The translations under genes and the position numbers were made by a program. The notes under the pieces were generated by a model. The model saw only the letters and a program-made list of their open reading frames with translations. It ran no database searches and was not told the DNA's origin. Positions 44,510 through 53,468 of a DNA stretch of 64,000 nt are shown here, one piece after another. The stretch's first letter is position 1. Every line of letters starts with the position of its first letter. The stretch comes from Rhodococcus antarcticus (lineage in GTDB: Bacteria > Actinomycetota > Actinomycetes > Mycobacteriales > Mycobacteriaceae). The stretch spans positions 1,922,001 to 1,986,000 of the forward strand of contig NZ_CP110615.1 of the NCBI RefSeq assembly GCF_026153295.1, read 5' to 3'.

Positions 44510-47203
44510 TCAGTGGGCGGCGGCGTCCCACGAACGGCCGGTGCCGACGGAGACGTCCATCGGCACACCGAGGTCGTAGGCCGCGCCCATCTCCCGGCGG
44601 ACGAGGGCCTCGACGGCCTCGTGCTCGCCGACGGCCACCTCGAGCACGAGCTCGTCGTGCACCTGCAGCAGCGTGCGCGAGCGCAGGCCCTGCTCCGCGA
44701 GCGCCTTCTGCACGCCGAGCATGGCCACCTTGATGATGTCGGCGGCCGAGCCCTGGATGGGGGCGTTGAGGGCGGCCCGCTCCGCCACCTCGCGACGCTG
44801 GCGGTTGTCGGAGTTCAGGTCCGGGAGGTAGCGCCGTCGGCCGAAGATCGTCGAGGTGTACCCGTCCTTGCGGGCCTGCTCCACCACGGCGCGCAGGTAG
44901 TCGCGCACCCCGCCGAAGCGGCTGAAGTAGGCCTCCATCTGCTCGCGGGCCTCCTCGGTGGAGATGTTCAGCTGCGCGGCGAGGCCGAACGCGCTCAGGC
45001 CGTAGGCCAGGCCGTAGCTCATCGCCTTGACCCGCCGGCGCAGCTCCGGGGTCACCTCCTCCAGCGGGACCCCGAACGCGCGGGCGCCGACGAAGGTGTG
45101 CAGGTCCTCGCCGGTGTTGAAGGCCTCGATGAGACCCTCGTCGCCGGAGAGGTGGGCCATGATCCGCATCTCGATCTGGCTGTAGTCGGCCGTCATCAGG
45201 CTCTCGTAGCCCTCGCCCACCACGAAGCTCTGCCTGATGCGGCGACCCGCGTCGTTGCGCACCGGGATGTTCTGCAGGTTGGGCTCGGTGGAGCTCAGCC
45301 GTCCGGTGGCCGCGATGGTCTGGTTGAACGTGGTGTGGATGCGGCCGTCCTCGGCGACGGACTTCAGCAGCCCGTCCACGGTGACCTTCAGGCGGGTGGC
45401 GTCGCGGTGGGCCAGCAGGTGCTCCAGGAACGGGTGCCCGGTGGCCTCGAACAGGTTCTCCAGCGCTGCCGCGTCGGTGGTGTAGCCGGTCTTGGTGCGC
45501 TTGGTCTTCGGCATCTCCAGCTCGTCGAACAGCACCACCTGCAGCTGCTTGGGCGAACCGAGGTTGATCTCCTTGCCGATCACCTCGAACGCCTTGGCCG
45601 CCGCGTCGGCCACCTGGGCCGCGAAGTCGGACTGCAGATCGGTGAGGTGGGCCGAGTCGACCGCTATCCCGGCGTGCTCGAGCTCGGCGAGCACCTCCAG
45701 CAGCGGGAGCTCCATCTCCGTGAGCAGCGCGGTCTCCTCGATCTGCTCGAGCTCCAGGTCCAGCGCGGCGGCGACGTCCACCACCGCGCGGGCCCGGACG
45801 ATCTCGGTGGTCGCGGCGCGGGCGGTGTCGGCGTCCGCGTCGTCCAGCAGCGAGAGCTGCCCGTCGTCGGCCCCGTCGTCGGCACGCAGCTCCCGGTGCA
45901 GGTGCCGCAGCGCCAGGTCGGCCAGGTCGAAGCTGCGCTGGCCGGGCCGCACGAGGTAGGCGGCCAGGGCGGTGTCGCTGGTGGTGCCGTTGAGCAGCCA
46001 CCCCCGCCCGCCGAGGGCGTGCAGGGCGCGCTTGAGCTCGTGAGCCGCCTTCGGGACGGCCGCATCCGCCAGCCACTCCCCCAGCGCCGCGTCGTCGTCG
46101 GGGTCCAGCTCGGCCGTCGCGACGAACGCACCCTCGCCGTCCCCGGCCGCCAGGGCCACGCCGGTGGCGTCACCCCCGGTGGGCGTGCCCGGACCGGTGA
46201 CCGACAACCCCACCCGCAGCCCGTCGCGGGCGTGGGCGGACAGCCACGCGCGCACCTGACCGGGCTCGAGCACGGTGCCCCGCACGTCGAAGCCCTCCTC
46301 GGCCTCCGGCTCCGCAGAGCTCAGGGTCGCGAAGAGGCGGTCGCGCAGCACCCGGAACTCCAGGTCGTCGAACAGGCCGTGGATGCGCTCGCGGTCCCAC
46401 GCGGCCAGCGCCAGCTGCTCGGGGGCGTAGGGCAGCTCCACGTCGCGCACGAGCTCGGTGAGCTGGCGGTTGCGCAGCACCGAGGAGAGGTTCTCCCGCA
46501 GCGCGTCGCCGGTCTTGCCCTTCACCTGGTCGACCCGCTCGACGAGACCGTCCAGCGAGCCGTACTCGTTGATCCACTTCGCCGCGGTCTTCTCCCCCAC
46601 CCCGGGGATGCCCGGCAGGTTGTCGCTGGGGTCCCCCCGCAGCGCCGCGAAGTCCGGGTACTGGGCCGGGCTGAGACCGTACTTGGACTGCACCTCCTCC
46701 GGCGTGAACCGGGTCAGCTCGGAGACGCCCTTACGGGGGTAGAGCACCGTCACGTGCTCGGTGACGAGCTGCAGCGCGTCCCGGTCCCCGGTGCACACGA
46801 GCACCCGGAACCCCTCCGCTGTGGCCCGGGTGGTCAGCGTCGCGATGATGTCGTCGGCCTCGAAGCCAGGGATGGCCATGACGGGGATGCCCATGGCCGC
46901 GAGGACGTCCTTGGTGATGTCGACCTGGCCGCGGAACTCGTCCGGGGTGGCGCTGCGGCCGGCCTTGTACTCCGGGTAGGCCTCCGCGCGGAAGGTCTGC
47001 CGCGAGACGTCGAAGGCGGCCGCGACGTGCGTGGGTGCCTCGTCGCGCAACAGGTTGATGAGCATGGAGGTGAAGCCGTAGACGGCGTTGGTGGTCTGCC
47101 CGCTGGTGGTCCGGAAGTTCTCCGCCGGCAGCGCGAAGAACGCCCGGTAGGCCAGCGAGTGGCCGTCCAGCAGGAGCAGGGTCTTCGCACCGGGATCAGC
47201 CAC
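44510..47203 (-). CDS. polA: DNA polymerase I
   Basis: 897 residues from a GTG at 47203. An N-terminal 5'-3' exonuclease/flap domain (to about 300) keeps its acidic cluster (DGHSLAYRAFFALP, GFEADD, CTGDRD). A middle DnaQ-like domain lacks the proofreading carboxylates. The C-terminal polymerase domain has motif A DYSQIEMRI, the O-helix RRxxKAMSYGLAYG region and motif C VHDELVLE. It performs Okazaki-fragment maturation and repair synthesis. Loss of proofreading is known for mycobacterial PolA. An upstream extension of the frame (to 47281) has no ribosome-binding site and was excluded. Confidence 0.95.
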   Translation of the reverse strand: MADPGAKTLLLLDGHSLAYRAFFALPAENFRTTSGQTTNAVYGFTSMLINLLRDEAPTHVAAAFDVSRQTFRAEAYPEYKAGRSATPDEFRGQVDITKDVLAAMGIPVMAIPGFEADDIIATLTTRATAEGFRVLVCTGDRDALQLVTEHVTVLYPRKGVSELTRFTPEEVQSKYGLSPAQYPDFAALRGDPSDNLPGIPGVGEKTAAKWINEYGSLDGLVERVDQVKGKTGDALRENLSSVLRNRQLTELVRDVELPYAPEQLALAAWDRERIHGLFDDLEFRVLRDRLFATLSSAEPEAEEGFDVRGTVLEPGQVRAWLSAHARDGLRVGLSVTGPGTPTGGDATGVALAAGDGEGAFVATAELDPDDDAALGEWLADAAVPKAAHELKRALHALGGRGWLLNGTTSDTALAAYLVRPGQRSFDLADLALRHLHRELRADDGADDGQLSLLDDADADTARAATTEIVRARAVVDVAAALDLELEQIEETALLTEMELPLLEVLAELEHAGIAVDSAHLTDLQSDFAAQVADAAAKAFEVIGKEINLGSPKQLQVVLFDELEMPKTKRTKTGYTTDAAALENLFEATGHPFLEHLLAHRDATRLKVTVDGLLKSVAEDGRIHTTFNQTIAATGRLSSTEPNLQNIPVRNDAGRRIRQSFVVGEGYESLMTADYSQIEMRIMAHLSGDEGLIEAFNTGEDLHTFVGARAFGVPLEEVTPELRRRVKAMSYGLAYGLSAFGLAAQLNISTEEAREQMEAYFSRFGGVRDYLRAVVEQARKDGYTSTIFGRRRYLPDLNSDNRQRREVAERAALNAPIQGSAADIIKVAMLGVQKALAEQGLRSRTLLQVHDELVLEVAVGEHEAVEALVRREMGAAYDLGVPMDVSVGTGRSWDAAAH

Positions 47204-47382
47204 GGACGGGAGTCTAGGGACACCGCCCGACGCGACCTGACCGTGCCGAGCACCGCTGCGCCGAAACCCAAACGTTACCAAGCAAACCGTTTCAGCCCCG
47301 TCACGGAGTGATCTAGGCCGCTATGTTGCCTCCAGTCTTGACCTACCCGGTCACCCGACCGGAGGAACGACGGAGGACCCGA

Positions 47383-48762
47383 GTGCCGCCTGTCACACCT
47401 GTCCCACGGGGCGCCCACGCCGGAACACGCCTCGCGCGGGCTGTCGTCGTGCTCGCCCTGGGGTTGTTCTCGCTGCTCGCGCTCGCCGGCCCGGCGCTCG
47501 CCCAGTCCAGCACCCCCGCCCCGCCGCCGTCATCCGCGGCGACGCCCACCTCGGGTGCGGCGTCCACCAGCACGCCGCCGGCGGACGGCATCTCCGTCAA
47601 GGGGACCCTGCGCAACGCCGCCGGCGTCATCGCTGGTGCGCAGGTGCAGGCAGCCGATTCCGGCGGGGCGGTGGTGGCCACCAGCACGACCGGCGACCGC
47701 GGGACCTGGGAGCTGGTCGTCTCCCCCGGCACCTACACGTTCTCCGTCGTGGAGTCGTCGCTGCCCGACGGGGTCAGCGTGCAGGGCACGGTCAGCCGCT
47801 CGATCGTGCAGGGCCAGCTCTCCACGGTGGTGTTCTCCTTCGGTGAGGTCCGCTCGAGCACCGAGATCCCCTTCGCCGAGCGGTTCCTCCGGGTCGCGGT
47901 GGACGGCTTGCGCTTCGGGCTGGTCATCGCGATCACCGCGGTCGGCCTCAGCCTGATCTACGGCACCACCGGGCTCACCAACTTCGCCCACGGCGAGCTC
48001 GTCACGATCGGCGCGGTGGTCGCCTGGGTCGTCAACGTCAAGTTCGGGGTACAGCTCATCCCGGCCACCATCATCGCCATCGTCGTCGGCATAGGTGTGG
48101 GCATGCTCAACGACCTCGCCGTCTGGCGGCCCCTGCGGCGTCGCCGGTCCGGCCTGATCGCCCAGCTGGTGGTCTCGATCGGGCTGTCCATCGGCATTCG
48201 CTACCTCATCCTCATCCTGTTCGGTGGACGGTCGCAGGCCTTCACCGACTACCAGTCCCAGGTGCAGCACGACTACGGACCCATCCAGCTCACCGACGTC
48301 AACCTGGCCACGATGGTGATCAGCCTGGTCGTGCTCATCGGGGTGGCACTGGTGCTCCAGCGGACCCGGATCGGCAAGGCCATGCGCGCCGTGGCGGACA
48401 ACCGCGACCTGGCGGCCTCCTCCGGCATCAACGTCGAGCGGGTGGTGCTGTTCGTCTGGGCCCTCGGCGGCGGCCTGGCCTCGCTGGGCGGGGTGCTGTT
48501 CGCCCTCTCCGAGCTGGCCGGGACCGTGCAGTGGGAGATGGGCTTCAAGCTGCTGCTGCTCATGTTCGCCGGCATCACCCTCGGCGGCCTCGGCACCGCC
48601 TACGGAGCCCTGCTGGGCTGCGTCATCGTCGGCCTCATCGTTCAGCTGTCCACGTTGGTGATCGATCCCGACCTGAAGTACACCGGAGGTCTGCTGGTGC
48701 TCATCGTCATCCTCGTCCTGCGTCCGCAGGGCATCCTCGGCTCCCGCTCGCGGATCGGCTGA
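47383..48762 (+). CDS. livH: Branched-chain amino-acid-type ABC permease (LivH) with secreted N-terminal domain
   Basis: 459 residues. A signal peptide (about 18-42, ending ALAQ) and a Ser/Pro/Thr linker lead to a carboxypeptidase-regulatory-like beta domain (about 70-150, GTLRNAAGVIAGAQVQA...GTWELVVSPGTYTF). Only then comes the eight-helix LivH permease (about 175-459), with FAHGELVTIGA and the AVADNRDLA coupling loop. Ordinary LivH is about 290 residues, so the extracytoplasmic domain is an addition. GGAGGA at 47372-47377 selects GTG 47383. A TATGTT at 47322-47327 may be the operon -10. First gene of livHMGF. Confidence 0.85.
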   Translation: MPPVTPVPRGAHAGTRLARAVVVLALGLFSLLALAGPALAQSSTPAPPPSSAATPTSGAASTSTPPADGISVKGTLRNAAGVIAGAQVQAADSGGAVVATSTTGDRGTWELVVSPGTYTFSVVESSLPDGVSVQGTVSRSIVQGQLSTVVFSFGEVRSSTEIPFAERFLRVAVDGLRFGLVIAITAVGLSLIYGTTGLTNFAHGELVTIGAVVAWVVNVKFGVQLIPATIIAIVVGIGVGMLNDLAVWRPLRRRRSGLIAQLVVSIGLSIGIRYLILILFGGRSQAFTDYQSQVQHDYGPIQLTDVNLATMVISLVVLIGVALVLQRTRIGKAMRAVADNRDLAASSGINVERVVLFVWALGGGLASLGGVLFALSELAGTVQWEMGFKLLLLMFAGITLGGLGTAYGALLGCVIVGLIVQLSTLVIDPDLKYTGGLLVLIVILVLRPQGILGSRSRIG

Positions 48763-48766
48763 GGCC

Positions 48767-49762
48767 GTGATCGACATCCTCGCGCTGCTGCGCGACGCCG
48801 TGGCCCAGCTGGTCGGGCCGAGCGCCATCTTCTACGCGCTGCTGGCGATCGGGCTGAACCTGCACTTCGGCTACACCGGTCTGCTCAACTTCGGTCAGAT
48901 CGGCTTCGCCCTGGTCGGTGGCTACGGCGTGGGCATCATGGTCATCACCTACAACCAGCCGCTGTGGGTGGGGGTGCTGGTGGGTCTCGCCCTCGCCGCA
49001 CTGCTGGCGCTGCTGCTCGGAATCCCGACGCTGCGCCTGCGGGCGGACTACCTCGCCATCGTCACGATCGCCTCGTCGGAGATCCTCCGGCTGGTGTTCC
49101 GGTCGACGGCGTCGAGCTCCATCACCGGCTCGACCCGGGGGCTGTTCGGCTACACCGAGAGCTTCGCCAAGCTGAACCCGTTCGACCCCGGCAAGCGCTA
49201 CACCCTCCTCGGCGTCGGCTTCCAGGGGACCACGCTGTTCTCCATGCTGTGGGGCTGGACGCTGGTGCTGCTGCTCTGCCTGCTGGTGTTCGCCCTCGTG
49301 CGCAGCCCCTGGGGCCGGGTGCTCAAGGCTGTTCGCGAGGACGAGGACGCGGCGCGCTCGCTGGGCAAGAACGTCTTCGTCTACAAGATGCAGGCGCTGG
49401 TGCTCGGTGGCGTCATCGGCGGCGCGGGCGGGGTGTTCAACGCGCTGGACACCCAGTCGCTGAACCCCGACTTCTACTCGACGGCCCAGACCTTCTACGC
49501 CTACGCCGCGCTGATCCTGGGGGGTGCGGCCACCGTGCTCGGACCCGTCGCCGGCGCCATGCTGTTCTGGTTCCTGCTCTCGCTCTCCGACGGGCTGCTG
49601 CGCCAGCTCACCAGCGGTGACAACCCCGTCATCGGATTCATCTCCGACCAGCAGGTCGGTGCCGTGCGCTTCATCCTGGTGGGGATCTTCCTGGCCCTGC
49701 TGATGGTCTTCCGCCCCCAGGGAGTCTTCGGCAACAAGCGAGAGGTTCAGCTGGATGCCTGA
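48767..49762 (+). CDS. livM: Branched-chain amino-acid-type ABC permease (LivM)
   Basis: 331 residues with about nine transmembrane helices. The GYTGLLNFGQIGF motif (about 36-48) and the cytoplasmic AVREDEDAARSLGKN loop (about 187-201) that contacts the ATPases are diagnostic for LivM. It forms the membrane channel with LivH. It begins with GTG 4 bases after livH and ends overlapping livG by 8 bases. The substrate may be amino acids, urea or short-chain amides; the family is broad. Confidence 0.9.
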   Translation: MIDILALLRDAVAQLVGPSAIFYALLAIGLNLHFGYTGLLNFGQIGFALVGGYGVGIMVITYNQPLWVGVLVGLALAALLALLLGIPTLRLRADYLAIVTIASSEILRLVFRSTASSSITGSTRGLFGYTESFAKLNPFDPGKRYTLLGVGFQGTTLFSMLWGWTLVLLLCLLVFALVRSPWGRVLKAVREDEDAARSLGKNVFVYKMQALVLGGVIGGAGGVFNALDTQSLNPDFYSTAQTFYAYAALILGGAATVLGPVAGAMLFWFLLSLSDGLLRQLTSGDNPVIGFISDQQVGAVRFILVGIFLALLMVFRPQGVFGNKREVQLDA

Positions 49763-50765
49763 CGTCACGAGCGAGGACACGACCGCCACCCACGCGCTCG
49801 CCGCGGAGACCCGCCGAGCCCTGTTCGCGGACGTGGCCCGCGTGCCCGGATCCGCCAAGCCGGACCCGGCCGTGGTCGCCCACGGCATCACCCGGACCTT
49901 CGGCGGGCTCACCGCCGTCGACGTCGAGCACGTCGAGTTCCAGCGGGGCTGCATCACCGGGCTGATCGGGCCCAACGGCGCCGGCAAGACCACGCTGTTC
50001 AACCTCCTCACGGGCTTCGACCAGCCGAACACCGGGACGTGGTCCCTCGACGGGGTCTCGCTGGGCAAGCAGCAGCCGCACCAGGTGGCCCGCAAGGGTG
50101 TCGTGCGCACCTTCCAGCTCACGAAGGCCCTGTCGAAGATGACGGTGCTGGACAACGTGAAGCTGGGGGCCACCGGGCAGAGTGGAGAGCGGATGCTCTC
50201 CGCCCTCCTGCCCTGGACGTGGCGCAAGCAGGAGCGCGAGGTCACCGAGCGGGCCCACGAGCTGCTGGCGCGGTTCAAGCTCGACGCCAAGGCCGACGAC
50301 TTCGCCGGCTCGCTGTCCGGGGGCCAGCGCAAGCTGCTGGAGATGGCCCGAGCGCTCATGATGAACCCCCGCGTGGTGATGCTCGACGAACCGATGGCCG
50401 GGGTGAACCCTGCCCTGACCCAGAGCCTGCTCGGACACGTCAAGAGCCTGCGGGACGAGGGCATGACCGTCGTGTTCGTCGAGCACGACATGGACGTCAT
50501 CCGCGACATCAGCGACTGGGTGGTGGTGATGGCCCAGGGCAGCATCATCGCCGAGGGGCCGCCCGAGGAGCTCTCCAGCAACCAGGCCGTCGTCGACGCC
50601 TACCTCGGTGGACACCACGACCAGGCCCTCGAGTTCGACGACGAGGGCAACCCCGTGGGCGAGACGGCCGTGATGGTCAAGCAGATGGAGCACGACATGA
50701 ACGCCAGCGAGGGCATCCCCGATCCCGCACCGACCGCCACCAACGACAAGGAGGTCGGCCGTTGA
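49755..50765 (+). CDS. livG: Branched-chain amino-acid-type ABC ATPase (LivG)
   Basis: 336 residues, longer than the usual ~255. It has an N-terminal extension of about 40 residues and a C-terminal tail of about 50. Walker A GPNGAGKTT (about 73-81), the signature LSGGQRKL, Walker B VVMLDEPMAG and the switch histidine EHDMDV are intact. It powers the LivHM channel with LivF. Its TGA overlaps the TTG start of livF (TTGA). The tail ends in the AAGGAGGT ribosome-binding site for livF, so the tail coding and the site coincide. Confidence 0.92.
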   Translation: MPDVTSEDTTATHALAAETRRALFADVARVPGSAKPDPAVVAHGITRTFGGLTAVDVEHVEFQRGCITGLIGPNGAGKTTLFNLLTGFDQPNTGTWSLDGVSLGKQQPHQVARKGVVRTFQLTKALSKMTVLDNVKLGATGQSGERMLSALLPWTWRKQEREVTERAHELLARFKLDAKADDFAGSLSGGQRKLLEMARALMMNPRVVMLDEPMAGVNPALTQSLLGHVKSLRDEGMTVVFVEHDMDVIRDISDWVVVMAQGSIIAEGPPEELSSNQAVVDAYLGGHHDQALEFDDEGNPVGETAVMVKQMEHDMNASEGIPDPAPTATNDKEVGR

Positions 50766-51571
50766 CCGGCACCGAGCTCACCCCGGCCGAGCTCGCCGCC
50801 CTGCCCGAGGAGCACGACCGCCTCGCGGTGGGCGCGCTGGTCCGCGCCGACGACATCACCGCGGGGTACCTGCCCGGCGTCGACATCCTCTCCGGCTGCA
50901 ACTTCTTCCTGCGCCGCGGCGAGATCGTCGGCATCATCGGGCCGAACGGAGCCGGCAAGTCGACTCTGCTCAAGACGATGTTCGGGCTCATCCCCGTCCG
51001 CAAGGGCACGGTCACCCTCGACGGTGAGTCGATCACCTCGGCCAAGGCACACGTGCTGGTGACCAAGGGCGTCGGCTACGTCCCGCAGACCCAGAACGTG
51101 TTCCCCTCGCTCACCATCGAGGAGAACATGCAGATGGGGATCTACCTGCGGCCGAAGAAGTTCGACCAGCAGTTCGACGTCGTCGCCGACATGTTCCCGC
51201 TGCTCGGGGCACGTCGGAAGATCAAGGCGGGTGCGCTCTCCGGCGGTGAGCGCCAGATGGTGGCCATGGGCCGAGCACTGATGATGGAACCCTCCGTGCT
51301 GCTGCTCGACGAGCCCTCGGCGGGACTGTCACCGATGTTCCAGGACGAGGTCTTCGTGCGCTGCAAGAAGATCAACGCCGCAGGGGTGTCGATCATCATG
51401 GTGGAGCAGAACGCCCGTCGCTGCCTGCAGATCTGCGACCGTGGCTACGTGCTGGACCAGGGGCGCAACGCGTACACCGACTCCGGCCCCAACCTGATGA
51501 ACGACCCCAAGGTGGTCGAGCTCTACCTCGGCACCCTGGCCGGCAAGGACGAGAAGAAGAAGGAGCTCTAG
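50762..51571 (+). CDS. livF: Branched-chain amino-acid-type ABC ATPase (LivF)
   Basis: 269 residues from a TTG at 50762, supported by AAGGAGGT a few bases upstream and by the TTGA overlap with livG. Walker A GPNGAGKST (about 60-68), signature LSGGERQM, Walker B VLLLDEPSAGLSP and the switch segment VEQNARR are present. It is about 30 residues longer at the N-terminus than typical LivF, and a GTG at 50828 is an alternative start. It is the last gene of the operon, followed by a 25-bp-arm terminator. Confidence 0.92.
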   Translation: MTGTELTPAELAALPEEHDRLAVGALVRADDITAGYLPGVDILSGCNFFLRRGEIVGIIGPNGAGKSTLLKTMFGLIPVRKGTVTLDGESITSAKAHVLVTKGVGYVPQTQNVFPSLTIEENMQMGIYLRPKKFDQQFDVVADMFPLLGARRKIKAGALSGGERQMVAMGRALMMEPSVLLLDEPSAGLSPMFQDEVFVRCKKINAAGVSIIMVEQNARRCLQICDRGYVLDQGRNAYTDSGPNLMNDPKVVELYLGTLAGKDEKKKEL

Positions 51572-51583
51572 ACACCGCTGCTC

Positions 51584-51633
51584 CACGCAGAACGGCCCGA
51601 CCACCCCCGGGGGTGGTCGGGCCGTTCTGCGTG
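51584..51633. terminator. liv operon terminator: 50-bp perfect palindrome
   Basis: Arms 51584-51608 and 51609-51633 are perfectly complementary over 25 bp with no unpaired loop in the sequence. It lies 12 bases after the livF stop and is the strongest hairpin seen in the window. Confidence 0.85.
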
Positions 51634-51886
51634 CGGGTGCAGCACGCAGGAGTGCGGGTCCGCCGGAAGGCGTCCAACGATGTCGGACGCCTCCGGTCCG
51701 ACTGGCCGCACGGTCTCACCAGGGCCGCACAGGGCGCGCGGGGCGCCATCCCCCCGTCCTGTGGTGGCCGCTCAGGGGGACGGCGCCCCGCGCCGTGGGT
51801 GAGCACTCGCCCTGGTGGCGCCCCGGCACGCCAGCGGACGCCGACCCGCGGTGGAACCCCGGCCCGGACCAGCGTCCCGGACGCCA
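51634..51886. other. Structured convergent intergenic region, no gene
   Basis: No open frame here has a ribosome-binding site or recognisable product. Two further hairpins are visible. One spans 51663-51696 (12 bp with a single bulged A). The other is a 12-bp stem pairing 51736-51747 with 51782-51793 and enclosing a second short stem. With the palindrome at 51584 and the hairpin at 51887 this makes four stable structures in about 340 bp. Confidence 0.5.
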
Positions 51887-51920
51887 GAGCGCCCCGGACG
51901 CTGGTGCGTCCGGGGCGCTC
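51887..51920 (-). terminator. Terminator of the binding-protein gene
   Basis: A perfect 14-bp stem (51887-51900 with 51907-51920) with a 6-base loop, 24 bases past the stop of the binding-protein gene on the minus strand. Confidence 0.75.
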
Positions 51921-51944
51921 GGCCGAGCAGTGGAGGGGTTGTGA

Positions 51945-53279
51945 TCAGCCAGCGATCACGAAGGTCGGGTCGCCGAGCTTGTTGTCGGCCCCGAACGTCA
52001 GGACCCCGTAGGAGCCCTTGCCCGGCTCACCGGCGGCGGTGAAGTCGAGCGTGCCGGTGACACCGTCGTAGTCGATGTCCGTGCCCGCCGAGATCAGCTT
52101 CAGGCAGTCGGCGTAGGTGGTGCACTTGGTGCCGTCCTTGGTCACCCCGTTGATCGCGGAGGCGATGTCGGTACCTGCGGTGGACTTGGCCACGTCGGCC
52201 GCCAGCGCGGAGATGATCACGGCGTCGTAGGACTCGCCCGAGTAGTTGAAGTCCACCAGCGCGGGGTTCAGGGCCTTCAGCTTGGCCTTGAAGCCGTCGC
52301 TGGTCGCGGTGAGCGGCGTGGTGCCCTTCATTCCGGCCAGCAGACCGGCGGGGAGTCCCTCACCGAGGGCGTTGCCCATGTTGCCGTCGCTGCCGTAGAC
52401 CATCTTCTTGTCCGGGCCGATGCCGACCTCGTTCATCCGGGTGATGATGCGCTTGGACTCGTCGAAGCCGATGACCGCGATGCCGTCCGGGTTGAACTGC
52501 GCCACCTTGTCGACCTCGGCGTTGAAGGACTGCGCGTTGGGGTCGTAGATGGTGGTCTGGATCTGGTCGGCCGCGAGGCCGGCGCTCTCCAGGTCCTTGG
52601 CCAGGTTCGCGGCGAGGCCGGTGCCGTAGGGGTCGTTCAGCGCCAGGATCGACAGCCGCTGGATGCCGTCCTGACCCATCACCTGGGCCAGGGCCTGGGC
52701 CTGCAGGACGTCGGCCGGGGCGGTGCGGAAGTACTGCCCCTTGTCCTTGTAGCAGGTGAACTGGTCGGAGGTGTTGGCCGGGGAGAACTCGACCACGCCC
52801 GCGTTCGCGATCTTGTCGATGACCTTCAGCGAGACCGAGGAGGAGGCCGCGCCGACGATCACCTGGCTGCCGCCGGCGATCAGGCGGTCGACGGTCTGGT
52901 TCGCGGTGTCGGTGGTGGTGTCGCCCGAGTCGCCCGGGTCGAGCTGGACGGGCTGGGAGAGCACTCCACCGGCGGCGTTGATCTCGTTGACGGCCAGCTG
53001 GACGCCCGCGATCTCGGGCGGTCCGAGGAAGGCGAGGCTGCCGGTCTCGGGCAGCAGCGTGCCGACCCTGAGCGGGCCGGTGGCGGGCTTCGCACCCTTG
53101 GTGGCCTGGTCCGGCGTGCACGCAGCGGTCTTGGCCGCAGCACTGCTGGACGGGGCGCCCGAGCTCGCGGTGTCGGTCGACGCGGACCCCCCCGAGCTGC
53201 CGCTGGAGCCACAACCGGCGAGCACGAGCGAGAGGGCACCGGCGGCGGCGGCCACGCGGATGAGGGTGCGGTCAGCCAT
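51945..53279 (-). CDS. livK: Branched-chain amino-acid-type ABC substrate-binding lipoprotein
   Basis: 444 residues. A signal with lipobox LAGC is followed by a Ser/Gly/Thr-rich linker of about 30 residues and then a two-lobe type I periplasmic-binding fold (VGTLLPETGSLAFLGPPEIAGVQLAVNEINAAGG). It should deliver ligand to LivHM. It is not in the liv operon but convergent to it, so binding protein and channel are transcribed separately. AGGAG supports the ATG at 53279. A TACGGT in the upstream region could be its -10. The exact ligand is unknown. Confidence 0.88.
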   Translation of the reverse strand: MADRTLIRVAAAAGALSLVLAGCGSSGSSGGSASTDTASSGAPSSSAAAKTAACTPDQATKGAKPATGPLRVGTLLPETGSLAFLGPPEIAGVQLAVNEINAAGGVLSQPVQLDPGDSGDTTTDTANQTVDRLIAGGSQVIVGAASSSVSLKVIDKIANAGVVEFSPANTSDQFTCYKDKGQYFRTAPADVLQAQALAQVMGQDGIQRLSILALNDPYGTGLAANLAKDLESAGLAADQIQTTIYDPNAQSFNAEVDKVAQFNPDGIAVIGFDESKRIITRMNEVGIGPDKKMVYGSDGNMGNALGEGLPAGLLAGMKGTTPLTATSDGFKAKLKALNPALVDFNYSGESYDAVIISALAADVAKSTAGTDIASAINGVTKDGTKCTTYADCLKLISAGTDIDYDGVTGTLDFTAAGEPGKGSYGVLTFGADNKLGDPTFVIAG

Positions 53280-53468
53280 GCATCACTCCTGAGTTCTGCA
53301 CGGAGGAACCACCGGCCGGCAGCCGGTACCACCCGTGCGGGCTTGGCAAAACCGTAGACGGCTCAGGGGTGATCTTGACCCGACGACCAGGGTCGTGACG
53401 AGACTGTGATCGTCTGGAGACATGCACGTGGCGTTGCGTCAGCGCTTGATCACGCAGCGTGATGGGAC

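Noticed and set aside
51396-51806. Minus-strand frame across the livF end and the hairpin region
   Set aside because: It reads through the 50-bp palindromic terminator and has no ribosome-binding site or recognisable protein.
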